This document shows, one piece after another, positions 11,652 to 20,545 of a DNA stretch of 44,612 bases. Under the pieces are notes generated by a model. The model was given only the letters and a program-made list of their open reading frames with translations, did no database searches and was not told the origin of the DNA. The stretch's first letter is position 1. Each line of letters begins with the position of its first letter. The DNA is from Tabrizicola sp. Its GTDB lineage: Bacteria; Pseudomonadota; Alphaproteobacteria; Rhodobacterales; Rhodobacteraceae. A program made the translations under genes and the position numbers. The stretch covers positions 1 to 44,612 of the forward strand of contig NZ_JAEULO010000009.1 of the NCBI RefSeq assembly GCF_016793705.1, in the 5' to 3' direction.

Positions 11652-12741
11652 GCCCGGGGGGCTCGCCGCCCTGCCCGAGCCGCTCCATCGTCAGCGCCAT
11701 CGCCGCGCGCTGCGCCGAGGGATCCGCCAGCAGGGCCTCCAGCGCCGGGGCAATCTTCTCCGCCCGGCAGTCCGGCCCGATGAACTCCGGCACCACCCGG
11801 GTTTCGCTGACGAGGTTGACCAGCGTCACCGTGTCGATCAACGCCGCCCGGCGCATGAGCCACAGGGTCAGCGGATGCATGTCATAGGCGATGACCATCG
11901 GGCAGCCATTCGCCGCCAGTTCCAGCGAGACGGTGCCCGAGGCCGCCAGCGCGACATCGGCAGCGGCGAAGACCCCGCGCTTGGCGGCGGCATCCTCGAT
12001 GATCTCTGGCGCGACCTGCCAGCCCGCCGTCAGCTCTCGGACGAGACCCGCCACGCCCCGCACCGTGGGCAAAGCGACCCGCAGGTCGGAGTGCCGGGCC
12101 TTCAGCCGCGCCACCACCTCACCGAAGACCGGGGCCAGCCGTGTGACCTCCCCCTTGCGCGACCCTGGCAGAGCGAGAAGAAGCGGCCCCTGCCCCGCGA
12201 AACCCGCTTTCTCGGCGTCGGATGCCAAAGGCTCCGCCACCACCGGATGCCCGACGAAATCGCAGGTCATGCCCGCCGCCGTCATGTAGGGCGGCTCGAA
12301 GGGCAAAAGGGCGAGTACATGGTCGATGACCTTGGCCATCTTCGCTGCCCGCCCTGGCCGCCAGGCCCAGACCGAGGGCGCGACATAGTGGATGATGCGG
12401 AACCCCGGTCGCGCCGCCTTGACCAGCGCCGCCACGCGCAGGCAGAAATCGGGGCTGTCTATCGTGACCAGCGCCTCGGCCCCGCTGGCCAGCACCGCAT
12501 CGGCCGCCTGCCGGATACGCCGCTTCAAGGGAAGGTATTTCGGCAGCACCTCGGCGATGCCCATGACCGACAACTCTTCCATCGGGAAGAGGCTTGTTAG
12601 CCCCTCGGTCTGCATCAGCGGCCCGCCCACGCCGGTGAATTCCACCTGCGTCAGGGACTTGAGCCCCGCCATGAGCGCCGCCCCCAGCCGGTCGCCCGAG
12701 GGTTCGCCCGCGATGAGGAAGAGTTTCAGCGAACCGCTCAT
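11611..12741 (-). CDS. lpxB: lipid-A-disaccharide synthase
   Basis: LpxB joins lipid X and UDP-2,3-diacylglucosamine to give the disaccharide core of lipid A at the inner membrane surface. The 376-residue product is a GT19 glycosyltransferase. It begins LFLIAGEPSGDRLGAALM and contains the family signatures GVGGPLM, YVAPSVWAWRPGRA, FVGHPV and LLALPGSRKGEV. It is the last gene of the envelope operon, 64 bp after lpxI. Its end overlaps the convergent DUF2059 gene. Length and motifs are normal. Confidence 0.96.
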   Translation of the reverse strand: MSGSLKLFLIAGEPSGDRLGAALMAGLKSLTQVEFTGVGGPLMQTEGLTSLFPMEELSVMGIAEVLPKYLPLKRRIRQAADAVLASGAEALVTIDSPDFCLRVAALVKAARPGFRIIHYVAPSVWAWRPGRAAKMAKVIDHVLALLPFEPPYMTAAGMTCDFVGHPVVAEPLASDAEKAGFAGQGPLLLALPGSRKGEVTRLAPVFGEVVARLKARHSDLRVALPTVRGVAGLVRELTAGWQVAPEIIEDAAAKRGVFAAADVALAASGTVSLELAANGCPMVIAYDMHPLTLWLMRRAALIDTVTLVNLVSETRVVPEFIGPDCRAEKIAPALEALLADPSAQRAAMALTMERLGQGGEPPGLRAARSVLGALRR

Positions 12742-12805
12742 CGCCTGTCTTCGACCGTTCTTCGCTGCGGCGCGCCCCGCGAAGCAAGCGATGAGCCCCG
12801 GCGCG

Positions 12806-13624
12806 TCATCCCCTCGCCCAGAGGAAAAGCTCCAGTTCGCCCGCCAGCCGCCGCATCTCCTCCAGGTCCAGACAGATCACCGACCCGGCCTCGAAGACGA
12901 CCCCCGCCAACCCAGCCGCCGCCACGCCGCGCAGGGTCTCGGGCCCGATGGTCGGCAGGTCGATCCGCCGGTCCTGACCCGGCTTCGCGGCCTTGTAGAA
13001 CACCCCGCGCCCCCGCGCCGGGTCGGGCCGTAGGCCAGGCTTCAGCCCGGAAACCGCCTCAAGCAAGGCATCCGTCCCCGGCAGCGCCTCAACCCCCAGG
13101 CACAAGCCCTGCGCCACCACCGCGCCCTGCCCCACGTCCACCGCGCCGAGCGCCGCGACGATGGCTGCCGCGCGGGCCGCATCCGCCTCGTCGCGGGGCG
13201 TCACCGAACCCGCCAGCACTCCCGCGCCGGGCAGCAGTGCCGGGGCCACCGCCTCGACCCCCACCACCGAGAAACCGGACTCCTCGAACAGGTCGATCAC
13301 CACCCGCAACGTCGCGTCGTCGCCCTGCGCCATCGCCGCCATCAGCCGCGGCAGCAGGTTCGCGGTGGCCTCGTCCAAGAGCGCCGGGTCGAGACGCGGC
13401 CGCGTCACGGCGCCGGCGAAGATCACCTGCCCCACCCCGTCACGTTCCAGCGCGCGCAGGAAGGGCACCAGCCGCTCCACCCGGAAGCGCAGGTCTACCG
13501 TCAGCCCCTCGGGCGCTGATCCGTCCAACGCGGCGACCAGCGGCGGCTCGGCCATCCGCGCGGCCAGAGCGGCGGGCAGACGGCCCTGCCCGGCGATGAT
13601 CGCCGTCCTCATGCCACCAGTCAT
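12806..13624 (-). CDS. lpxI: UDP-2,3-diacylglucosamine pyrophosphatase LpxI
   Basis: LpxI hydrolyses UDP-2,3-diacylglucosamine to lipid X, replacing LpxH in alphaproteobacteria. The 272-residue product has the LpxI-N start TAIIAGQGRLPAALA, the GAVTRP motif, and the C-terminal catalytic region with KAAKPGQDRRIDLPTIGP. The start overlaps the lpxA stop (ATGA at 13621-13624), so the two are coupled. An internal ATG four codons in (MRTAII) is an alternative start. The order lpxA-lpxI-lpxB gives consecutive steps of lipid A synthesis. Confidence 0.94.
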   Translation of the reverse strand: MTGGMRTAIIAGQGRLPAALAARMAEPPLVAALDGSAPEGLTVDLRFRVERLVPFLRALERDGVGQVIFAGAVTRPRLDPALLDEATANLLPRLMAAMAQGDDATLRVVIDLFEESGFSVVGVEAVAPALLPGAGVLAGSVTPRDEADAARAAAIVAALGAVDVGQGAVVAQGLCLGVEALPGTDALLEAVSGLKPGLRPDPARGRGVFYKAAKPGQDRRIDLPTIGPETLRGVAAAGLAGVVFEAGSVICLDLEEMRRLAGELELFLWARG

Positions 13625-14427
13625 CTGCCGCCCTTCGGGGTGAGGAAGCTGCGGTCGGATTTCGACAGGATGAAATCGGCGATCTCGCGGACGAGCGGCG
13701 AGTCGCTCTCCTCGGCCAGTTTCCGCGCGCGGTCGAGGAAACTGCCGTCCTCCTGCGCGAGCGTCTGGTAGGCGGCGCGGAGCGCGGTGATCCCGGCCCG
13801 GTCCACGCCCCGGCGCTTCAGCCCGACCAGGTTCAACCCGTCCAGTTCGCCCCGCGGCGCCTGCACCAGCCCATAGGGTATCACATCATTCGTCACCATC
13901 GTGACCGCGCCGATGATCGCCCCCTGCCCGATCCGCACCCATTGGTGCACACCCGAGAGGCCGCCGACGATCACGTCGTCGCCCAGCACGCAATGGCCCG
14001 CGATGGCCACATGGTTCACCAGGATCACCCGGTCGCCGATCTGCGCGTCATGGCCAACATGGGCGCCCGTCATGATCAGGCAATCCTCGCCCACCCGCGT
14101 GATCCCACCGCCGCCCTCGGTTCCGGTGTTCAGCGTGGCAGCCTCGCGGATGCGGGTGCGGGCGCCCACGACCAGCCGGGTGCGTTCCCCCTGATATTTC
14201 AGGTCCTGCGGCACCTCGCCGACGCAGGCGAAGGGCCAGATGGTGCAGTCGTCACCAAGCTCGGTCCAGCCGGTGATCACGGCATGGGATTTCACCGTGA
14301 CGCGCGCACCCAGGACCACCTCCGGCCCGATCACCGCGAAGGGTCCGATGTAGCAGTCTTCGCCGACAACCGCGCCTTCCTCGACAAAAGCCGAAGGATG
14401 GACGACCGCCGTACCGTGAACTGCCAT
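13621..14427 (-). CDS. lpxA: acyl-ACP-UDP-N-acetylglucosamine O-acyltransferase
   Basis: LpxA transfers a 3-hydroxyacyl chain to UDP-GlcNAc, the first step of lipid A synthesis. The 268-residue product is a left-handed beta-helix built from hexapeptide repeats, followed by a C-terminal helical region (from about residue 190). Family blocks include GTAVVHPSAFVEEGAVVGED and the active-site histidine region LIMTGAHVGHDAQIGD. It starts three bases after the fabZ stop and overlaps lpxI, so it is tightly embedded in the operon. FabZ next door uses the same 3-hydroxyacyl-ACP pool. Confidence 0.96.
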   Translation of the reverse strand: MAVHGTAVVHPSAFVEEGAVVGEDCYIGPFAVIGPEVVLGARVTVKSHAVITGWTELGDDCTIWPFACVGEVPQDLKYQGERTRLVVGARTRIREAATLNTGTEGGGGITRVGEDCLIMTGAHVGHDAQIGDRVILVNHVAIAGHCVLGDDVIVGGLSGVHQWVRIGQGAIIGAVTMVTNDVIPYGLVQAPRGELDGLNLVGLKRRGVDRAGITALRAAYQTLAQEDGSFLDRARKLAEESDSPLVREIADFILSKSDRSFLTPKGGR

Positions 14428-14430
14428 CGC

Positions 14431-14892
14431 TCAGGCCTTCGCCACGTCGAACATCGCCATGAAGGTCGCCTCGCAGGCCAGCTCCCCCTCGACCATTGCG
14501 CGGCCCTCGAATTTCCAGACCCTTCCCCCGCCGCGCAGCGCCTTGACGTGCAGCTCCATCACGTCGCCCGGCACCACCTTGCGGCGGAACTTCACCCCGT
14601 CGACGCCCATGAAGAAGACCTTGGCGTTCTTGTCGACCAGATCCATCGACAGCCCGACCAGCACTCCGCTCGTCTGCGCCATCGCCTCGATGATCATCAC
14701 GCCGGGAAAGATCGGCATCCCGGGGAAATGCCCCTGGAACTGCGGCTCGTTCAGGGTAATGCACTTGATGCCGACGCAAGAGTCGTTGACGATGATGTCG
14801 CGCACCTTGTCGATCAGCAGGAACGGATAGCGGTGCGGGATGATCCGCTGGATCAGCTCCAGATCGGCGGTCGTGACAGCGGTGGCGTTCAT
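14431..14892 (-). CDS. fabZ: 3-hydroxyacyl-[acyl-carrier-protein] dehydratase FabZ
   Basis: FabZ dehydrates 3-hydroxyacyl-ACP in fatty acid elongation and competes with LpxA for that substrate. The 153-residue hot-dog-fold protein shows [14 protein letters not shown] near the start. The catalytic histidine is in [22 protein letters not shown]-type sequence, with the glutamate in the same helix. The gene lies between skp (86 bp upstream) and lpxA (3 bp downstream). In many proteobacteria lpxD occupies the place just before fabZ; it is absent here. Confidence 0.96.
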   Translation of the reverse strand: MNATAVTTADLELIQRIIPHRYPFLLIDKVRDIIVNDSCVGIKCITLNEPQFQGHFPGMPIFPGVMIIEAMAQTSGVLVGLSMDLVDKNAKVFFMGVDGVKFRRKVVPGDVMELHVKALRGGGRVWKFEGRAMVEGELACEATFMAMFDVAKA

Positions 14893-14978
14893 CTTTCTTC
14901 CCCTGAAAGTCCCGGGCTAACCGGCCCTTCGGTGTTGCTAGCAAGTCGCGCCGGTCGAGACAAGTTGACGCGCCGCCC

Positions 14979-15539
14979 TCACGGCGCGGGCGCGGGCTTC
15001 CCGGCGAGCGCCTTGTTCACCGCGGCGATCGCCTCGTCCGTCACGTCGATGGCGGCCAGAGAGACGATGATCATGTTCTTGTCCAGGATCGCCGCGGCCT
15101 GCTTCTGGCCCAGAAGGTCGCCCAGCACCGGCAGCGCCGCCTGGAGGAATTCCCGGCGGTCGCGGTCGCGCGCCTCGGTCAGTTGCCGAGACTTCGCGTC
15201 CTGTTCGTCGCGGATGCGTTCGACCTTCTGGTCGAAGTCCTGGGCCCGGGCCGAGAACTCCTCGGCCGGCAGGGTCTTGCGCAGATCGGTCAGCGCCTGT
15301 TCCTCGGCCACAAGCCCGGCCTCGATCCGCTTGTTCTCCTGCTCCAGCGCCGCCGCCGCCTGGCGTTCCCGTTCGATCACCGCCCGGCCGAATTCGGATT
15401 CCAGGAAGAAGCGGTCCTGATCCAGGATCAGCAGTGGTGCAGGGGTCTCCTGCGCCTGCACCTGCGTCGCCAGCGCCAGCACGACCGCGATCAGCCGAAG
15501 CCCGGACCAGGGGCGGGCTGCTATGCGCCGCCCTGCCAT
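14979..15539 (-). CDS. skp: OmpH/Skp-family periplasmic chaperone
   Basis: Skp-type chaperones hold unfolded outer-membrane proteins in the periplasm and deliver them to the BAM complex. The 186-residue product has a signal peptide in about the first 29 residues (GLRLIAVVLALATQVQAQ). The body is long and charged (about residues 45-140, rich in E, R, Q) and forms the coiled-coil tentacles. The conserved ILDQDRFFLESEFG strand precedes it. It begins two bases after the bamA stop, consistent with joint expression of chaperone and receptor. Confidence 0.88.
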   Translation of the reverse strand: MAGRRIAARPWSGLRLIAVVLALATQVQAQETPAPLLILDQDRFFLESEFGRAVIERERQAAAALEQENKRIEAGLVAEEQALTDLRKTLPAEEFSARAQDFDQKVERIRDEQDAKSRQLTEARDRDRREFLQAALPVLGDLLGQKQAAAILDKNMIIVSLAAIDVTDEAIAAVNKALAGKPAPAP

Positions 15540-15541
15540 GA

Positions 15542-17878
15542 TCAGAACTTCGTCGAGATCGTCAGATCGAAGCTCTGCTCCTTGTCGTAGTCTTCCTTCT
15601 TCACCGCATGGCTGAAGTTGAAGCGCAACGGTCCGATCGGCGTATTCCAGAAGATCGACACCCCCACCGTGGCGCGCGGGATGAAGCTGTCGTCGACCGC
15701 GCCGCCATTGGTGTCGTTCAGGCTCCAGACCGACCCCACGTCCATGAAGGCGCCGCCGGTGATGCCGTATTCCTCGGGCAGGCCCAGCGGGAAATCGGCC
15801 TCGAACCGCGCCACCGCGAACATGTTGCCGCCAAGCGCGTCGTCGTCGGTCGCCGCCAGATCGCGCGGGCCGATGCCGTTCGGCTCGAAGCCGCGGATCT
15901 TGCTGTTGCCGAAGAAGCGGTCGGTCACGCGCGTCTGGCTGTCGCCGAGCGAACTGATCGCCCCGCCCTCGAAGATCGCCCGCAGGGTGACTTCCTCGTG
16001 CCAGACTTTCGTCTCGGCCAGGGCGAGCGCGGTGGTCTTGATGTATTCGTTGTCGCCGCCGAGCCCCGCGAAATCCTGACCGAAGCGCAAAAGCACGCCG
16101 CCCTTCGGATTCAGGCCGGTGATCCGGTTGTCGTATTCGTAGGTATAGCCCAGCGAGATGGTGGACAGCGCGCCCTGCGCCTCTTCCGCCGCGATGATCG
16201 TGGAATCGCCGGTGTAGTTGTAGAGCTTGTCCTCGGCGACGCCGAAGCGCAGGTCGAGCGAGGACTGCTCGCCCAGCGGGAAGCCTATCCCGGTGGTGAA
16301 TCCGATGTTGCGCGTGTCATAGACCGAATAGTCGGATTCGCTCGTGCGGTAGAAGGCGCCGACCGTAAAACTCAGGTCGCGGCCCAGGAGCGCCGGTTCG
16401 GTGAAGCTGAAGCTGGAACTCTGGTTCGCCGAGGCGGTGGAGATGCTCAGCGCCAGTTTCTGTCCCCTGCCCAGGAAGTTGGTTTCGGAGAAGGCGACGT
16501 TCACCCCGACGCCACTCGCGACCGAATAGGCCAGGCCGAAGCTCAAAGACCCGGTCGGCTGTTCCTCGACATCGACGTTCACCACCACCTGATCCGGGTC
16601 GCTGCCCTGGTCGGCGTTGACCCGGGCATCGGCAAAGAAGCCGAGCGCCCGGATGCGTTCGGCCGCCTGACGGACTTCGCGCGGATTGAAGGGGTCGCCT
16701 TCCACAGTACGGAACTGGCGGCGGACGACCTGATCCAGCGTCGTGGTGTTACCCTCGATGTCGATTCGCTCGACAAAGACCTTCTCGCCGCGGACGATGG
16801 CGAATTCCACGTCGACGACCTGGCCGCGCTGGTTCCTGGTCAGGCGCGGCTCGATGCGGATGAAGTTCAGCCCCTTCTTCAGGGCCAATGTCTCCATCCG
16901 GGTGATGTTGTTGTCGATCAGGAGCGGGCTGTAGGTCTGACCCGGACGGATCTTCTGCACCGCCTCGAACTCGGCGGCGTCAAGTCCCTCGACCTCGGAG
17001 ACCGTCGTCACATTGCCGATGTTGTAGGACAGGCCCTCGCGCACCGTGAAGGTGACGAAGGTCGCGTCCCGCTCGCGGCTCACCTCGGCGCTGGCGTCGA
17101 GCACCTGGAAATCGATGAAACCGCGCGACAGGTAGAAATCGGTCAAGAGCTTCTTGTCCAGCTCCAGTCGTTCGGGAACATAGGTATCGCGCTGGATCAG
17201 GTTGCGCAGCATGCCGGCCTGCTTGGTCTCCAGAACCTGCCGCAGGCGACGGTCGGAGAAGGCCTTGTTGCCGACGAAGGACAGCCGCTCGATCTCGACC
17301 ACCTTGCCTTCGGTGATCTCGAACACCAGGTCGACGCGGTTGCCGTCGCGGCGGATGATCTTCGGCGTCACCGTCGCAGCCAACCGCCCGGCGACGCGAT
17401 AGGCCTCGGCGATCGCCGCTGCATCGGCCTCGGCCTGGCTGGGAGAGTAGATCCGGCGCGGCTGCGACTGGATCAGTTCGGACAGTTTCTCGTCCTTCAG
17501 CCGATTGTTGCCCTCGATGCTGATGACGTTGACGATGGGATACTCCACCACCTTGATCACCAGGGTCGAGCCCTGCGGCACCAGCTCCACCGTCTCGAAC
17601 AGATTCGAGTTCATGATCCGCTGATAGGCGTCGTTCAGCTGGGCGGCGGAAACCTCCTCGCCGCGGCTGATTCCGGCATAGCTGAGGATGGTCGCGACAT
17701 CGACCCGCTCGTTGCCCTGAATCTCGACGTTCGAAAACGAAAAGACCTGCGCGATGGCCGGAGTGAGGAAGGGAGCCGAAACCGTTGCGGCCCCAAGGAA
17801 AACCGCAGTGGCGTAAAGACGCGCCCTAGACCTGGCCCCGAACGACCGCCCTTTGGTCGCGCTTTGGGTCATCCGCAT
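15542..17878 (-). CDS. bamA: outer membrane protein assembly factor BamA
   Basis: BamA is the essential Omp85 barrel that folds and inserts outer-membrane proteins. The 778-residue product has a signal peptide with a basic start (cleavage near AIA-QVFSF, about residue 43). POTRA domains follow from VEIQGNERVD through GEKVFVERIDIEGN to about residue 420. A 16-strand barrel ends in a C-terminal phenylalanine (TISTKF), the outer-membrane insertion signal. The lid motif region IRGFEPNGIGPRD carries the conserved (V/I)RG(F/Y) of loop 6. It lies between rseP and skp in the envelope operon. The 151-bp upstream gap contains a perfect DnaA box and could hold its own promoter. Confidence 0.97.
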   Translation of the reverse strand: MRMTQSATKGRSFGARSRARLYATAVFLGAATVSAPFLTPAIAQVFSFSNVEIQGNERVDVATILSYAGISRGEEVSAAQLNDAYQRIMNSNLFETVELVPQGSTLVIKVVEYPIVNVISIEGNNRLKDEKLSELIQSQPRRIYSPSQAEADAAAIAEAYRVAGRLAATVTPKIIRRDGNRVDLVFEITEGKVVEIERLSFVGNKAFSDRRLRQVLETKQAGMLRNLIQRDTYVPERLELDKKLLTDFYLSRGFIDFQVLDASAEVSRERDATFVTFTVREGLSYNIGNVTTVSEVEGLDAAEFEAVQKIRPGQTYSPLLIDNNITRMETLALKKGLNFIRIEPRLTRNQRGQVVDVEFAIVRGEKVFVERIDIEGNTTTLDQVVRRQFRTVEGDPFNPREVRQAAERIRALGFFADARVNADQGSDPDQVVVNVDVEEQPTGSLSFGLAYSVASGVGVNVAFSETNFLGRGQKLALSISTASANQSSSFSFTEPALLGRDLSFTVGAFYRTSESDYSVYDTRNIGFTTGIGFPLGEQSSLDLRFGVAEDKLYNYTGDSTIIAAEEAQGALSTISLGYTYEYDNRITGLNPKGGVLLRFGQDFAGLGGDNEYIKTTALALAETKVWHEEVTLRAIFEGGAISSLGDSQTRVTDRFFGNSKIRGFEPNGIGPRDLAATDDDALGGNMFAVARFEADFPLGLPEEYGITGGAFMDVGSVWSLNDTNGGAVDDSFIPRATVGVSIFWNTPIGPLRFNFSHAVKKEDYDKEQSFDLTISTKF

Positions 17879-17954
17879 TTTGCATCCTCGCCGTATTATA
17901 TGTTTCCCGGATAGCTAGCGGGAAAGCCAAGCTTTGTCAAAAGCCTGCGGTCGC

Positions 17955-17963
17955 TGTGGATAA
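17955..17963 (-). promoter_or_regulatory. perfect DnaA box upstream of bamA
   Basis: TGTGGATAA (plus strand) is the exact complement of the consensus DnaA box TTATCCACA. It lies 77 bp upstream of the bamA start in the 151-bp gap after rseP. A second exact box occurs at 24536-24544. No cluster of boxes or AT-rich unwinding region accompanies it, so it is not an origin. DnaA also acts as a transcription factor, which is the only plausible role here. The rest of the gap holds no gene. Confidence 0.4.
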
Positions 17964-18029
17964 CTTTGCAAGATGTTGTGGCATCAGGGCAAAGCGGGTG
18001 GGGTCAGGGATTTCCGAGCTTGCGAGAGC

Positions 18030-19361
18030 CTACTGACACAAGAGGTCGCGGCTGAGGCCGAAGATCATGATCGACAGGACCAGCGACAGCCCCACCGTCA
18101 TCAACACCCGCAGGGCCCGCTCCGAGGGCTGGCGCCGTGTCACCGCCTCGTAAGCGTAGAACACCAGATGGCCGCCATCCAGCACCGGAATCGGGAAGAG
18201 GTTCAGGATACCGACGCCCAGCGACAGGATTGCAAGCATGCCGACAAAGCTCTCTGCCCCATTGCGCGCCGCATCGCCCGCCACCTCGGCCATGCCGATG
18301 GCACCTGACAGGTTGCAGCTCGAGATCGCGCCCTGGATCATGTGCCACAGGCCCGAAAAGGTGGTCGTCGTCATCGCCCACATGCTGCCGGCCGCGTTCG
18401 TGACAGCCTCCCAAGGGCCGACCGTGCGGGTCGCGGGTTCGAAGAACATCCCTGAATAGAGGCCCAGAAGATAGCGCTCGGCAAAGCCGCCGTTGCCGTC
18501 GTCGACCGTGCGGATACGCGGGGACAGCGACAGATCGAAGGTCTTGCCCGCGCGCCAGATCGTGAGCGCGACCGGCTCGCCCTTGCTGGCGGCAACGATG
18601 TCGGGCAGTTCGTCGAAGTAGCGGACATCCTGCCCACCCACCTTCAGGATGATATCACCCTCCTGAATCCCGGCGTCCATCGCGGCAGAGCGGAGCTGCA
18701 CGTCGCCCACGACCGGAGCCTGCGGATGCGGGCCGCTCACCACAAGTTCTTCGTCGCCCCGCTGAACCGTGTAGGCCAGCGTCATCTTGCCCTTCAGCGT
18801 GTCGGTCACGTCTGCGAACGTCTTCCAGTCCGGCGTCGGCTGGCCTTCGACAGCGCGGATCACATCGCCTTCCTGCAAGGATGGCCCTTCGAACGGGAAG
18901 GCCCGCATCGCGCCAACCGTCGGTTCTTCCCGCGGCACGCCAAGCGCCAGCGACAGACCCGCAAGCAGGATGAACGTGAGGATGAAGTTGAACACCGGCC
19001 CCGCCGCAACTGTCGCCGTTCTGGCCCAAAGCGGTGCCCCGGCCATCGTGTGCCGCCGCTCCTCCACCGACAGGCCCGAGACATCGGTCTTCCGGACCGA
19101 CGACGCATCGGCATCGCCAAGAAACTTGACATAGCCGCCGAACGGGATCGCCGCGACCTGCCAGCGGGTTCCGCGCCGGTCCGTCCGGCTGAACAGGACC
19201 GGGCCGAAGCCGATGGAGAACACCTCGGAATGGATACCCGACCAGCGACCGACGATATAGTGGCCGTATTCGTGCACGAAGACGATTACCGACAGCGCCA
19301 GCACGAAGAACGCAACCGTCCAGACCGTGCCGCCAAGGGCCGCTACAACCGCTTCCATCAA
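18030..19361 (-). CDS. rseP: site-2 zinc metalloprotease RseP
   Basis: RseP cleaves membrane-embedded anti-sigma factors after a first cut, releasing envelope-stress sigma factors. The 443-residue product has the zinc motif HEYGH (residues 30-34) in its first transmembrane helix. Two PDZ-like regions follow (around GPSLQEGDVIRAVEG and AAMDAGIQEGDIILKVGG). The second catalytic motif is LDG in LFPIPVLDGGHL near the C-terminus, followed by two more membrane helices. The start overlaps the dxr stop (ATGA, 19358-19361). Its position before bamA and skp ties stress sensing to outer-membrane assembly. Confidence 0.95.
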   Translation of the reverse strand: MMEAVVAALGGTVWTVAFFVLALSVIVFVHEYGHYIVGRWSGIHSEVFSIGFGPVLFSRTDRRGTRWQVAAIPFGGYVKFLGDADASSVRKTDVSGLSVEERRHTMAGAPLWARTATVAAGPVFNFILTFILLAGLSLALGVPREEPTVGAMRAFPFEGPSLQEGDVIRAVEGQPTPDWKTFADVTDTLKGKMTLAYTVQRGDEELVVSGPHPQAPVVGDVQLRSAAMDAGIQEGDIILKVGGQDVRYFDELPDIVAASKGEPVALTIWRAGKTFDLSLSPRIRTVDDGNGGFAERYLLGLYSGMFFEPATRTVGPWEAVTNAAGSMWAMTTTTFSGLWHMIQGAISSCNLSGAIGMAEVAGDAARNGAESFVGMLAILSLGVGILNLFPIPVLDGGHLVFYAYEAVTRRQPSERALRVLMTVGLSLVLSIMIFGLSRDLLCQ

Positions 19362-20542
19362 TCTGCTCCTGCCCTGCCGCGTGCTGCTTCGCCCGCCCTC
19401 ACCCGTGCCAGATGGTCCATGGCCAGCACATCCTCAAGGGTCATCGGGGCATTTTCGCGGCCCAGATCGGCGTCCGTTGCTTCCAGCACCGCCTCGACGA
19501 CGCTGGCCATCTGCATGAACCCGATCTGCCCGGCCAGGAACCGGTCCAGCGCCACTTCCTTCGCAGCGTTGAACGCCGCCCCCGCCAGTCCCCGCCGGTC
19601 CATCACGTCGCGCGCGAGCCGAAGCGCCGGATAGCGCGCAAGGTCCGGGGCGCGGAAGGTGAGCGTGGCAATCTGCGCAAGGTCGAGCCGCGCCACCGGC
19701 AGATGCGACCGCTCGGGCCAGTTCAGCGCATAGCCGATGGAATGGCGCATGTCCGGCGCGCCGAGATGCGCCATGATCGCCCCGTCGCGATAGCCGACCA
19801 TCGAATGGATCAGGCTTTCAGGGTGGATGATGACCTCGATCTGGTGGGGCGAGACCCCGAAGAACTCCCGCGTCTCGATCACTTCCAGCGCCTTGTTGAA
19901 CATGCTGGCCGAATCGATGGTGATCCGCTGCCCCATCGCCCAGTTCGGATGCGCCAGCGCGTCCTTGACCGTCGCCTTCGCCAAATTCTCCAGCGGCCAG
20001 TCGCGCAAGGCGCCCCCGCTCGCGGTCAGGATGATCCTTTCGACCGAGCCGATATCCTCGCCCACCAGCGCCTGGAAGATCGCCGAATGCTCGCTGTCCA
20101 CCGGCAGGATGCGCGCGCCGTGCCGCGCCGCCTCGGCCATCAGCAACGGCCCCGCCGTGACCAGCGATTCCTTGTTGGCCAGGGCCAGAACTGCACCATG
20201 GCGAAGCGCCCTGAACCCTGGCACCAGTCCCGCCGCGCCGACGATGGCGCTCATCACCCAGTCGGCAGGCCGGTCCGCCGTCTCGGCAATCGCCTCCGGC
20301 CCTGCCGCTGCCGCGACGCCAGAGCCCGCCAGCCGCTCGCGCAGCTCCGCCAGGCCCGAGGGGTCGGCAGAGACCGCCACCTCCGCCCGCAGCTCCCGCG
20401 CCATCTCGGCCAGCCGGACGATGTTCCGGCCCCCGGTCAGCGCGACCACCCGGAACACCTCGGCTCCGCCCGCCCGGCGCAGCAGATCCACCGTCTGCTC
20501 GCCGACAGACCCGGTCGCGCCGAAGATCGACAGGCTGCGCAA
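19358..20542 (-). CDS. dxr: 1-deoxy-D-xylulose 5-phosphate reductoisomerase
   Basis: Dxr converts DXP to 2-C-methylerythritol 4-phosphate with NADPH, the first committed step of the non-mevalonate isoprenoid pathway. The 394-residue product starts SIFGATGSVGEQTVDLL (NADPH site). It contains the metal and substrate blocks LPVDSEHSAIFQ and TASGGALRD, and the flexible-loop region ALAHPNWAMGQRITIDSA. It is three bases from cdsA and coupled to rseP. With uppS upstream, two isoprenoid steps needed for the lipid carrier sit in one operon. Confidence 0.96.
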   Translation of the reverse strand: MRSLSIFGATGSVGEQTVDLLRRAGGAEVFRVVALTGGRNIVRLAEMARELRAEVAVSADPSGLAELRERLAGSGVAAAAGPEAIAETADRPADWVMSAIVGAAGLVPGFRALRHGAVLALANKESLVTAGPLLMAEAARHGARILPVDSEHSAIFQALVGEDIGSVERIILTASGGALRDWPLENLAKATVKDALAHPNWAMGQRITIDSASMFNKALEVIETREFFGVSPHQIEVIIHPESLIHSMVGYRDGAIMAHLGAPDMRHSIGYALNWPERSHLPVARLDLAQIATLTFRAPDLARYPALRLARDVMDRRGLAGAAFNAAKEVALDRFLAGQIGFMQMASVVEAVLEATDADLGRENAPMTLEDVLAMDHLARVRAGEAARGRAGAD

Positions 20543-20545
20543 CCC

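Noticed and set aside
15608-17914. 768-codon plus-strand open frame opposite bamA
   Set aside because: Mirrors bamA nearly end to end, has a composition unlike real proteins, and lacks a ribosome site.
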